From Phyllobacterium trifolii (GTDB taxonomy: Bacteria > Pseudomonadota > Alphaproteobacteria > Rhizobiales > Rhizobiaceae), in the NCBI RefSeq assembly GCF_014192095.1, contig NZ_JACHXN010000014.1, positions 85,231 to 149,230 on the forward strand: a stretch of 64,000 nt of DNA, written 5' to 3'. The notes under the pieces were generated by a model. That model was not told the DNA's origin, did not search any database, and saw only the letters and a program-made list of their open reading frames with translations. The position numbers were made by a program, and so were the translations under genes. Numbering within the stretch: the stretch's first letter is position 1; each line of letters begins with the position of its first letter. Positions 7,906 through 16,466 of the stretch are shown piece by piece.

Positions 7906-8306
7906 TGCGTCTCTCCATTCAGTCCGCAAAACTTGCGTCCATTCTTCGACGTATTGTGAAGTCAGATGAAGAAAAAGAAGAGCCTGTAATTCGGCTATAT
8001 CCATTTGGGTGGGAGATGGGTGGTAATCAGACTAAACCCTTCTATGTATTCATAGTTGTTCAAGATTGCTATATCATACAGGGTAAGTGAACAATCAATC
8101 GACTTACCTTCTGGGAGAGCTGTGATTGTGCAAGCGGGCAAGCAATACAATGATATTTGCCCCGATGGTCGCATTTATAACTCTACATTTTCGATACTAT
8201 AACAACATTTATAAGCTGTCTCCGCATTTGCAAGTGTGAATGACTGTCAGAGCTCCGAACAAAACACTGCGCCAGCTAGCGCAGTCTTGGTCATTGGGGA
8301 TGTGTT
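7906..8306. other. 401-base AT-rich divergent intergenic region
   Basis: Lies between the minus-strand exoprotein gene and the plus-strand HELGH-protein gene. Clearly more AT-rich than the surroundings, especially 8030-8230. It contains the shared block at 7989-8029 and must hold promoters for both directions. No ORF with coding character and no RNA gene was recognised. Confidence 0.6.
7989..8029 (-). promoter_or_regulatory. Shared upstream block, copy 2 (before the 360-residue exoprotein gene)
   Basis: ATTCGG (7989-7994), nine bases, TTTGGGTGGG (8004-8013), then AGATGGGTGGTAATCA (8014-8029). Compared with the copy at 6657-6709, the parts keep order and orientation relative to the gene. The ATTCGG to TTTGGG spacing of nine bases is identical. 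It lies about 85-125 bases upstream of the start codon. A binding site for a common regulator is plausible. Confidence 0.55.
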
Positions 8307-9734
8307 ATGGCTGCTCAGCAAATTCTGATTTGGGAGGACGATCCTGCTTCTCCCGGTGTATTGATTATGGCTGCCAAACCGAACATTGGGCAGATCCCTT
8401 TCAAATATACGTTTCCGCCACCGGCTCTTGCCACCAGCCAACATTCAAACACGCCGCAATTCAGGTATTGGAACGCTGCCGCAGCTTTGCGGCGAGGCGC
8501 GGATTTTTGGGGTCCGAACGTCGTGAGGGGGCAATGGTTTCGCGGTCCTGCCCTTACCGTGAGACTGGAGGTAGGTCCGGGATGGAACGCCGGCTACGAC
8601 CGGCAAGCGTTGAATTTCTATTACGGGGTATCATCCGCAGCAACCATATACGCTGTCGCCAGCCCGGATATGCTTTGCCATGAACTGGGTCATGCCATGC
8701 TTGATGCGATCGAGGAACTTCTTTGGAACACGCTTGCCCTGGAAATCGAAGCGTTTCATGAATCGTTCGGTGATATGAGTGCAATATTGTGTTCACTCCA
8801 AATTCCGTCGATGCGAGATTCCGTTCTGGCGTCTCTGGCAGTGACGGGCGGGAGTCTTTACGTCAGCTCAAGGTTGTCGCGAATTGCTCAGCAATTCGGT
8901 ACAGCCCTTTACCTAATCTCTCCCAACGACGCCGAGCCGGATTGCCTGCGCAATGCGGTGAACCCTTTCTGCTACTGTGACCCCACCCCCCTGCCACTGA
9001 GTGCTCACACAACACAGCTTTCTTCGGATCGTCATTCGTTCTCGCGGATTTTCACCGGTGCCTTGTTCGAAGCAATGGCAGGTATGCTGGCCCTTTATCC
9101 TGCACCAACGTCTGCTCAATTGCTCAAGGTCACGGAGGACATGCGAGACATAATGGTCGATGCCGTCAAATCTGCCCGGATTGTGCCGAGCTATTATGCG
9201 GAAGTGGCCGCCGAGATGGTGCAGAAAAGTGCCCTGAAAAATCCTGCATATCTGGCAATTTTTCGTGATGCTTTTGTCCGGCGCTGCATCCTCTCACTTG
9301 AATCGGCGTCCCGCATCATGTCGGTGCTGAATGGTGCAGTTGACACGAATTCCGAAAGGGTAGGTGACGAAGCCTTGCCGAAACTCGCTCGGCTGGAATC
9401 ATCCCGTTATGGCCTGAAGGAGCCTTTGTTCGTTCAAATGCCAGCAGACGCGGCAAAGTCTATTGCCCGAAGCGCAACCCCGGACGGACGATCAATGGAG
9501 CCGACCAGCCCCGAAGCCGCTGCCACAGCGTTTGTCGATCAATTGTTTATGAAGGGCCTCGTCAACTACGGTGATGTTAGCGACAACTACAACAAGGGTG
9601 ACAACGGTGACAAGGAAAGCAAGGATCCTGGTCTGGCGCATACCACGCACCGTCTTCAGCGTGAAGGTAAAGAACTTCACTTGATCAGAATCAGATTCAA
9701 CTGCGGACCAAGGCACGTCTGCTCAAAGTCATGA
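8307..9734 (+). CDS. Gluzincin-like HELGH metallopeptidase homologue
   Basis: 475 residues. The zinc motif H-E-L-G-H is at 125-129. A helix with E152 and D156 in FHESFGDMSAI follows 23 residues later. This matches the HExxH plus E...D geometry of thermolysin-type gluzincins, with Glu152 the likely third zinc ligand. No signal peptide or propeptide is seen, so it is cytoplasmic or exported by another route. The C-terminal part (about 419-442) has a low-complexity Asp/Asn/Lys segment with the YNKGD motif also found in the 189-residue exoprotein. The last 33 residues look unrelated to it. The gene is divergent from the exoprotein genes and first of three collinear genes. Processing or co-export with the exoproteins is an inference. 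Confidence 0.7.
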   Translation: MAAQQILIWEDDPASPGVLIMAAKPNIGQIPFKYTFPPPALATSQHSNTPQFRYWNAAAALRRGADFWGPNVVRGQWFRGPALTVRLEVGPGWNAGYDRQALNFYYGVSSAATIYAVASPDMLCHELGHAMLDAIEELLWNTLALEIEAFHESFGDMSAILCSLQIPSMRDSVLASLAVTGGSLYVSSRLSRIAQQFGTALYLISPNDAEPDCLRNAVNPFCYCDPTPLPLSAHTTQLSSDRHSFSRIFTGALFEAMAGMLALYPAPTSAQLLKVTEDMRDIMVDAVKSARIVPSYYAEVAAEMVQKSALKNPAYLAIFRDAFVRRCILSLESASRIMSVLNGAVDTNSERVGDEALPKLARLESSRYGLKEPLFVQMPADAAKSIARSATPDGRSMEPTSPEAAATAFVDQLFMKGLVNYGDVSDNYNKGDNGDKESKDPGLAHTTHRLQREGKELHLIRIRFNCGPRHVCSKS

Positions 9735-9750
9735 TCGACAGGAGGTTGGG

Positions 9751-10401
9751 ATGTCAGACACATACAGGACGCTTTTTACCCACCGCGCTAGAATGGTAGC
9801 TTCGGTGATCGGTTTCAGCTTCTGCCTCGCCTTTGCCGGAGCGGCCATAGCACAAACAAAGGCGGCTGGAAGTGCGCCTTCAACGGGAGGGCCTGCCCCT
9901 GGACCAGCCTGTGATAACCATCCGCAGTCAGACTGGCTGATAAATCCCAGCGACCCCGGACCCGTGGATGCCAGGGCAATTTTTAAATTGATTCATCGCT
10001 ATAACTGGGCTCTGGACGATCACGACTTCGGTCAACTGGACGGGCTTTTTACTGACGATGTATTCTATGAATTGTGCAATGCGGCTGGAGAACAAATTCT
10101 CAAGAGGACCGACAAGGACACGCTGGAGATATATCTCAACGGCGTTTTCAACGAACTTACGGCGCAGGATACGCAGACACGGCATATCGAAAGCAACATA
10201 CTGCTCAATTCCGTGGACACAAACACCATCCAGGGGAAAACGAGTTTGGCGGTGACGCTTCAGCACCCGGATATCGAAACGCCGGTGCTCGACTACACCG
10301 CTGCATTCAGAACCGTGTTCAAGCGGGAAGGCGGTGTCTGGAAATTTTCGAGGATCACGCTCATCACCGACGGGCGCAAAATCCAATTCCGGGCGCGTTG
10401 A
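9751..10401 (+). CDS. Secreted SnoaL/NTF2-like domain protein
   Basis: 216 residues. An N-terminal signal peptide (hydrophobic VASVIGFSFCLAFAGAAIA, likely cut after A-x-A near residue 34) is followed by a Pro/Gly/Ser linker. Then comes an NTF2-like fold: IFKLIHRYNWALDDHDFGQLDGLFTDDV at the start, a VTLQHPD strand, and an FKREGGVWKFSRI final strand. SnoaL/NTF2 domains are cone-shaped pockets used by small enzymes or binding proteins. Catalytic residues cannot be assigned here. A strong GGAGG ribosome-binding site precedes the ATG. The gene starts 17 bases after the HELGH-protein gene and is followed 19 bases later by the diheme-cytochrome-like gene, so the three are likely one operon. Location is periplasmic or extracellular. 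Confidence 0.75.
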   Translation: MSDTYRTLFTHRARMVASVIGFSFCLAFAGAAIAQTKAAGSAPSTGGPAPGPACDNHPQSDWLINPSDPGPVDARAIFKLIHRYNWALDDHDFGQLDGLFTDDVFYELCNAAGEQILKRTDKDTLEIYLNGVFNELTAQDTQTRHIESNILLNSVDTNTIQGKTSLAVTLQHPDIETPVLDYTAAFRTVFKREGGVWKFSRITLITDGRKIQFRAR

Positions 10402-10419
10402 ATCTCATCGGAAGCGCTA

Positions 10420-12270
10420 GTGAGGCACATCAGCCAAATCTTCATTGTCGGAGCCGCGGTCGTCGCCCTCACTCAGGGTTTGGCGAGAAATTCCCAAGGC
10501 AGCGACATGAGGCCCGTCAGCAACGGTGCTCGGGGGGGGGATGAGGTTTCGTTTGCTAAGGCGGTGCAGCGCTGGAATGGGCATTTCCTTTGGGAGCCGG
10601 CGTCGGCGAGCGGCGACACGATCACCCGGTTCGGGGATGAGACACGCGCTGTGTTCGGTCCGATTCCCGACGGGGACTGCACGGACGGTGCGGCCAAAAC
10701 AATACCCCTGCAAATCGACGGCAATATTGTCGATCTTAAACCGAATCCGGGAAAGGCCGGGCATCCGCTGGAATTCGAGCATCGCGATAGCGAGGGGAAG
10801 GTGGTCAAATGGACAAGCGGTGTTGCGCGATGTGACAAGCCTTCACTGACTGGAAGCGCAACCTATTGCGGCCTGAACTCAAGACTGAACCGTGTCGAAA
10901 ATGGCGATGTGGAATGGCTTTTCCTTTGCCGCAAGTCGAGCCACAGCCTTGAGGTAGAACCCATCCCCTATTGGCAGCGCTCAAATCCGAAGTTTGCGCT
11001 GTTCGGCGTTATCGGGTTCAACAGGCGCTCGGGCGAGATTGTGTTCTTTGACGGCAGAAAAGACTGGGGTGAATTCGACTGGTCGGAGAAATTCGTCCCG
11101 CCTGGTGGCCGTTCTTATCACGACAGCGAAGGCCGGGCGGAGGCAGAAGTCCTTTACGACCCGACATTCCAGGTGCAATGCTCCGCTTGCCACGACAACA
11201 AAAGTGCCTATGTCATCAACCCCAATATTCAGCAAGCGAGAGTAGGCTATCTTGCCGGAAATCATGATCCGAGAGCGCCCGCCTTCAGTCTGGGCAATTT
11301 GCTCCCCGCCGCGCCGCGGAGCAGGTCAACACCGTTCCGCGTTATAGGATCCGGTTACACTGCCACCTATGGCGTCGATCTCGAGCGCGCCATGACAGTC
11401 CGGGATCCGACGGGAAACTGCACCGAGTGTCATACCTTGACGACGCAAACGACGGGGCAGCGCTTTGCAGCCGATGCAGTGGCACGAGACCCCGTCATTG
11501 CACATCCGAAAAGGTCTCAGTCTCTTCGGCTCAGGGCGGAGCAGCGGAAGTTGCGGGAAATAAACTCTCACAGGACGAAGTGGGCGTCCCGATCCGGCGC
11601 CGGGAAAATCCATCCCTGGATGGTTCCGATCGATGGAAATGAATTGTCGGCTCTACCGCCCGAAATCAGTGCCTCAGACTGGAGCGTGTTGAGTAATTGT
11701 CTGTGGGGAGCAGGGGGCAACGAGTGCGCTTACGCACCGCTTTATACGTCCTGTCCCGCACCAGAAGCACCGGCGCAGGGCGATAACTCGAAGCCCGAGG
11801 GCCTGTCCATTGACGTTGTACGCCCACTGGGCACAGAAGCGATTGCCGACCGGGTAGTTAGGCTGAGCTGGCGCTATCTGAACAGTTACGGCAATGTTCC
11901 GCAAAGAGACGATGTGCGATTCAATGTGGCGGTCAAGTCGACGGAAATCCCGACATCAGGTGCAACGCCGTCGCCACTGGACTATCCTGGTTTGGAGGAG
12001 GCGACGGATAACAATTTTGTCGCCGTAGACGGCGAGACGGGGACATCTGGTTCGGCCACGCTGATCCGCAACGTTTCCTACTTCGGCCACTCGAAATTCA
12101 CCGATCCCGTTCCGTCGAAGGATATGCGGGCCTTCAAGCTGGATTTGCCTGCCCAATGCAATCGCCGTTACCTCGTTCGCATAATGCCCAAGAGATTTTG
12201 CTTCGACCAAAGCAACGTCACCTATGGGCAGGCCGATCATCTTCTCTATGCTGACGTCTCATGCGATTGA
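10420..12270 (+). CDS. Exported diheme cytochrome c-like protein
   Basis: 616 residues from a GTG start with an N-terminal signal peptide (ISQIFIVGAAVVALTQGLA). Two CxxCH haem motifs are visible: CSACH near residue 256 and CTECH near residue 336. Covalent c-type haem in the periplasm is therefore expected. The rest has no family I can name. A C-terminal beta-rich part with four to five further Cys residues follows a long middle region. A run of nine G bases at 10532-10540 lies in codons for R-G-G-D near residue 38 and could be slippery. Third gene of the HELGH/NTF2 run; its 3' end overlaps the convergent cyclase gene by 12 bases. A redox role is inferred from the haem motifs only. Confidence 0.72.
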   Translation: MRHISQIFIVGAAVVALTQGLARNSQGSDMRPVSNGARGGDEVSFAKAVQRWNGHFLWEPASASGDTITRFGDETRAVFGPIPDGDCTDGAAKTIPLQIDGNIVDLKPNPGKAGHPLEFEHRDSEGKVVKWTSGVARCDKPSLTGSATYCGLNSRLNRVENGDVEWLFLCRKSSHSLEVEPIPYWQRSNPKFALFGVIGFNRRSGEIVFFDGRKDWGEFDWSEKFVPPGGRSYHDSEGRAEAEVLYDPTFQVQCSACHDNKSAYVINPNIQQARVGYLAGNHDPRAPAFSLGNLLPAAPRSRSTPFRVIGSGYTATYGVDLERAMTVRDPTGNCTECHTLTTQTTGQRFAADAVARDPVIAHPKRSQSLRLRAEQRKLREINSHRTKWASRSGAGKIHPWMVPIDGNELSALPPEISASDWSVLSNCLWGAGGNECAYAPLYTSCPAPEAPAQGDNSKPEGLSIDVVRPLGTEAIADRVVRLSWRYLNSYGNVPQRDDVRFNVAVKSTEIPTSGATPSPLDYPGLEEATDNNFVAVDGETGTSGSATLIRNVSYFGHSKFTDPVPSKDMRAFKLDLPAQCNRRYLVRIMPKRFCFDQSNVTYGQADHLLYADVSCD

Positions 12271-15200
12271 AGAAGGCCGATCATTCTTGATCTTTCCATC
12301 GAACGAACGCCTCAGTTCCGTCAGGCTTTGGCTGGCCTTCTGCTCCCACGAGCGCGCTCCTTGTTTGCGCGCAAAAGCAATGGCTTTTTTAAACAATGCT
12401 TCGGCAAAGCCGGTCGCATTTTTCTTGCGCAGCACTTCGCCTTTCAGCCGGAGCAGCTCCGCGGTGAAATAGTTTTCATTGGTGTTGCTCACGAGATCCA
12501 GCGCTTCGTCAACGGCGTCAGATGCCTTTTCGATTGCCTGAGCCTGAAGATAGCATTCCGCCAGCAGCCCCAGATAGCAAGATTTGTCGATCTCCTGATC
12601 GCCGAGGTTATCGCAGGTCTTACGCATCTTTTCCAAGCCGTCAAAGTTGCGGTCAGCGCGGACCATGGCCCAGCCCTCGAAGAACGAGCCCATATTCAGC
12701 CACAGCTGAAATCCGTTCTCCGTTGCCAAAGGAATGAGCTCGTTGGTTAGCTCGCGTAGTTTGATGACATCGTTGCGCAGTGCCAACAGAATGCAGCCAT
12801 TGCCAAGGCAGGCGGCAAGTCTGTAAGCCGACTGCTGACGTGCATCGAGTTCCGCAGCGTCATAGAGGTCAATTGACCTTTGATGTTCACCGAGCAAATG
12901 CAATGTCCAGGCGAGGTAAAGCATCGGCATGCTCGGAAAGTCGCTGCCGATTGTGGCCTTATGTGCTTCGTACCCAAGCGAACGTTCGAGATAGTCGCGG
13001 GCACCTTTGAGATTACCCTGAGAAAACAGGCTCATACCCTTGAACTGCAGTCCCAGTACCCGGGCCTTGATATGATCGCGTTTCCTGCCGATGTCGAGCA
13101 ACCGGTCACTAGCCCATTCGGCATCGGCAAAGTGTGCAGAATTGAAGGCCGTACCGAAGAGACCGTCGAGCGCCCGGACAGGCGATTCCGTATCGCCGAG
13201 CTCGTCACTCAATCGCATTGCATTTCGGTAAGCATCGCTACCTTCGCGCGTGACATATCCAAATGTCGCGTAGTGCACGTCGCCGATCTCCAGCCAGAGC
13301 CGCAACTCCTTCTCTTTGCGCTCGAGCGTAGCCGGAAGCTTATGCAGGCATTCAACGCCATGTGCAAACATGTTTGCGGCTTCTACTTTGGCCCAGGTCT
13401 TGCCAACATTCAGACCTGCAGCAAGCCAGCAGTCAGCGGCCCGTTCCAACTCGTCTGCTTCGGAATAGTGTTGTGCCAAGAGCTCTGGATGTTCTGCTGC
13501 CAGTTTGGGATAGATCTTCTGAATGGCCTCCGCAACCTTGCCATGAAGTTCGCGGCAACGTTCTCGCAACAAAGTGTCGTGTGCGGCCTCCTGGAGCAGC
13601 GCGTGTGTGAATATGTAGCTCTTCCGGTTTGGCTGGGGTGCGAATAATCCCGACTCGACAAGGTGGCGTAACGCGGAATTTAATGAACGAGCCGACAAGC
13701 CGCTAAGTCGGCTTAGCAACCTGAGGTCGAATTCCCGTCCAATGACCGCAGCGGTTTGAGCGATCATCTTGCCAGGGCCAAGTTTGTCGAGACGCGACAA
13801 CAGCGAAGATTGCAGCGAATTCGGAACCCCGACGGACTGCTCCCGCACCTCTGACTCCGAAGGAAAGAGTGGGCCGCCTGTCTCCAGAGCTGTCCGCGCC
13901 AATTCTTCGACGTAGAGAGGAACACCCTCGGCTCTGTTCAGCACAGAGGTTTGAATTTCGCTCGGCAGGGGTTTGCCGCCGCTAACATTGCTGACGAGCA
14001 TACGAGCTTCGTAGTCGCTTAGCCGCTTGAGTGCGATCTTGTGCAAGTTTTCGCCCTTCAACGGCCTGCAAAGTGTCTTCTCACGTGTCGTGATAAGGAT
14101 CAGCATCGGGAATGATGCCACCTCTTCCAAGAGCGCCTCAAGCACATCGCTCGAAGAAGGGTCGATCCACTGTTCATCCTCGATCGACAGCAGAACGCGG
14201 TTGATGCGCGATACGTGATGGAGCCAATCTATGATTATGCGATGCGAAACACTGCGCTGCCGCGGCGCCGTCAGGTCAGAAGGCGGGTAACGGTGCTGGT
14301 CGATGGAAAGCAAACCCGCAAATATAGGCAGGGATTCAGCGAGGGGGACATCGCTCAGAGCGAGAATTGCCTCGAGTTTTTCCAGACCCTGCGCGGGATT
14401 GTCACCATGAATTCCGGCATAGCGTTTGAGCAATGTGAGAAATGGGAACAGTGCGCTGTTGGAGTATGCGGACGAACACTGAAGCGTCAAATACGTGCAT
14501 TGCGGCATACGGCGCTGAGCTTCGAAAATGAGCCGCGACTTGCCGATACCGGCTTCACCTGAAACAAGCGATGCCTGACCGCGGTTTTCTGCAACCACCT
14601 CTCGCCAGAGTTCGAGCACCTGGGACATTTCGTTGCGGCGGCCGACAAGTTCCGTCAATTGAGTTCGTTTGGCGAAGCGGTTCTCCAGAATTCGCTCTTT
14701 TTCGGCCCGCCAGACGTGTATCTGCTTGGAAAAACCTTTCAATGTTTGCTGGCCAAGGTCGGTGAATTCGAATGCGCCGGCGGCATTGTCGTGAGTCTGT
14801 TGATCCGTCAAAATGGTTTGCGGCTGCGCCATTGTCTGGAGCCGTTGTGCAAGGTTGGGTATAGATCCTAAAGCGACCGTAGACACGCCTGCAGGCGCTC
14901 CGAGAAAATCCCCCACCACCACGAGGCCACTTGCTATTCCTATCCGGACCCGTAAAGGCGGTCCTGCTGCTACCGAGATCTCGGGTACGAGCCTCAGAAT
15001 ATCGAAGGCCAGAGCAAGTGCATGCTCTGCGTCGTCTTCTTCAGCAATCGGATAACCGAATAATGCCTGAAAGGCGTCGCCTATATAGTTGGCCGCAATG
15101 CCGTTGTGGCTTCTCACCGCATTGTTGCATTGCCGCAGATAGTCTCGCGTCAGTTTGCTGAAATCCTCCGGATCCAGCAGAACCGCATATTCGGTTGAAT

Positions 15201-15453
15201 CCACCAGATCGCAAAACAGAATGGTCAATGGACGGCGCTCGCCCGAAATTTGCGATAGCTCGCCACTGCCTTCTTCGATCAATCGCGCGATACCCGCGAG
15301 AATCTTTTTTCTGGGACCGAGCGGAATCCGCATGCTCTGCAGGTCACTGTCCGAGAGGAGGCGGAGACTATCAAAGTCGACTTGAGATTCCGCGAACGCG
15401 TCGGCAAAGTGATCAAGCTTCAGCTTGTTCAACCATTTCCTGACATCCTGCAT
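12259..15453 (-). CDS. SAM domain - class III nucleotide cyclase - AAA ATPase - TPR regulatory protein
   Basis: 1064 residues. The order is an N-terminal SAM domain (1-60), a class III cyclase domain (about 72-250), a large ATPase of AAA/STAND type (Walker A GEAGIGKS at 299-306) and a C-terminal helical TPR-like region of about 450 residues. In the cyclase, metal-binding Asp82 (FCDLVDST) and Asp126 are kept, and so are Asn200 and Arg204 of the transition-state motif. The position normally Lys/Arg before the G-D is Asn122, and GDG reads GDA. Substrate choice or activity may differ. The family is widespread in rhizobia; partners are unknown. It is convergent with the cytochrome-like gene. Confidence 0.88.
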   Translation of the reverse strand: MQDVRKWLNKLKLDHFADAFAESQVDFDSLRLLSDSDLQSMRIPLGPRKKILAGIARLIEEGSGELSQISGERRPLTILFCDLVDSTEYAVLLDPEDFSKLTRDYLRQCNNAVRSHNGIAANYIGDAFQALFGYPIAEEDDAEHALALAFDILRLVPEISVAAGPPLRVRIGIASGLVVVGDFLGAPAGVSTVALGSIPNLAQRLQTMAQPQTILTDQQTHDNAAGAFEFTDLGQQTLKGFSKQIHVWRAEKERILENRFAKRTQLTELVGRRNEMSQVLELWREVVAENRGQASLVSGEAGIGKSRLIFEAQRRMPQCTYLTLQCSSAYSNSALFPFLTLLKRYAGIHGDNPAQGLEKLEAILALSDVPLAESLPIFAGLLSIDQHRYPPSDLTAPRQRSVSHRIIIDWLHHVSRINRVLLSIEDEQWIDPSSSDVLEALLEEVASFPMLILITTREKTLCRPLKGENLHKIALKRLSDYEARMLVSNVSGGKPLPSEIQTSVLNRAEGVPLYVEELARTALETGGPLFPSESEVREQSVGVPNSLQSSLLSRLDKLGPGKMIAQTAAVIGREFDLRLLSRLSGLSARSLNSALRHLVESGLFAPQPNRKSYIFTHALLQEAAHDTLLRERCRELHGKVAEAIQKIYPKLAAEHPELLAQHYSEADELERAADCWLAAGLNVGKTWAKVEAANMFAHGVECLHKLPATLERKEKELRLWLEIGDVHYATFGYVTREGSDAYRNAMRLSDELGDTESPVRALDGLFGTAFNSAHFADAEWASDRLLDIGRKRDHIKARVLGLQFKGMSLFSQGNLKGARDYLERSLGYEAHKATIGSDFPSMPMLYLAWTLHLLGEHQRSIDLYDAAELDARQQSAYRLAACLGNGCILLALRNDVIKLRELTNELIPLATENGFQLWLNMGSFFEGWAMVRADRNFDGLEKMRKTCDNLGDQEIDKSCYLGLLAECYLQAQAIEKASDAVDEALDLVSNTNENYFTAELLRLKGEVLRKKNATGFAEALFKKAIAFARKQGARSWEQKASQSLTELRRSFDGKIKNDRPSSIA

Positions 15454-15581
15454 AGGACCCCCGTGAACCGCCTTGGATCAAGATGGTCTTTGACTCATCA
15501 CGAATGCCAACAAGAATAACATTATTTTCAATTGCTGACTCAAGCATTCGAGCCGCGGTACTAATCATTCCGAAGTAGTTT

Positions 15582-16466
15582 TCAGGAAGAGACCAACTTA
15601 TCTATCACCTGCGCAAGGGAAATATTCCATTTTGGGGCGCGCCAATCGAAAACGTCAAAGAATTTGTCCGTCGACAATCTGGAGTTAAGCGGGCGAGCGG
15701 CCTTTGTAGGATATTCAGCGGTAAGAATGTCCCTGACCTCGGCAAGGGGACCGCCTTTATTGCTGCTTGCCGCAAAGATTTCCCTGGCGAACGAGCTCCA
15801 GTTCGTATCGCCGCTGCCCGCGAGATGATAGATGCCGAAAGCATCGAATGCCGGGTCTGTCCGCAGCCGGTCGGCAACTCGCAAAATAGCATCTGCTATA
15901 TCAAGCGCTGATGTGGGATTGCCCCATTGATCCGAAACCACCGACACGGTGTCGCGGCTTTCCGCCAGCTTGAGCATCGTCTTCACAAAGTTCTTGCCGA
16001 ACGGGCTATAGACCCACGCTGTCCGCAAGATCAGATGGCGAGGGTTGGCGGCAGCGACGGTCATTTCACCCTCGAGTTTCGATTGGCCATAAACGCCGCA
16101 CGGTCCAGTCGGATCGGTTTCCGTATAAGGCCTATCGCCCTCTCCAGAAAACACATAATCCGTGGAGAGATGGATTACAGGGGCTCCTACCGTCGCGGCA
16201 GCTTGCGCCACAATTCCCGCGCCGACTGCATTAACGGCATGGGCCAGCTCGGGTTCGTCCTCGGCAAGATCAACCGCCGTATATGCTGCCGCAGAGACGA
16301 CCAGATTTGGCCTGGCGGCATAGATTGCTTCGGAGACGGTTTCGGTGCGCGTCAGATCGAACTCCGGGCGTCCGAGAGCAATGAGCTCGATTGAAGGCTG
16401 ATATGCTGCCCGTTCGATGAGGCTGCGTACGACTTGTCCTTCTCGTCCCGTAACGACAATCCTCAT
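15582..16466 (-). CDS. rfbD: dTDP-4-dehydrorhamnose reductase
   Basis: 294 residues, an extended short-chain dehydrogenase. The N-terminal nucleotide-binding motif is slightly changed (V-T-G-R-E-G-Q-V), as usual in RmlD. Other family marks are [22 protein letters not shown], the catalytic YGQSK and STDYVFSG. It reduces dTDP-4-keto-L-rhamnose to dTDP-L-rhamnose with NAD(P)H, the last step of the pathway. Its ATG overlaps the stop of rfbB by 4 bases (ATGA), so the genes are translationally coupled. It is the last gene of the minus-strand rfbA-C-B-D run. Cytoplasmic; length is normal. Confidence 0.95.
   Translation of the reverse strand: MRIVVTGREGQVVRSLIERAAYQPSIELIALGRPEFDLTRTETVSEAIYAARPNLVVSAAAYTAVDLAEDEPELAHAVNAVGAGIVAQAAATVGAPVIHLSTDYVFSGEGDRPYTETDPTGPCGVYGQSKLEGEMTVAAANPRHLILRTAWVYSPFGKNFVKTMLKLAESRDTVSVVSDQWGNPTSALDIADAILRVADRLRTDPAFDAFGIYHLAGSGDTNWSSFAREIFAASSNKGGPLAEVRDILTAEYPTKAARPLNSRLSTDKFFDVFDWRAPKWNISLAQVIDKLVSS

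Noticed and set aside
12259..12270. Overlap of the cytochrome-like and cyclase genes as a possible frame error
   Set aside because: Both C-termini look natural and a 12-base convergent overlap is common.
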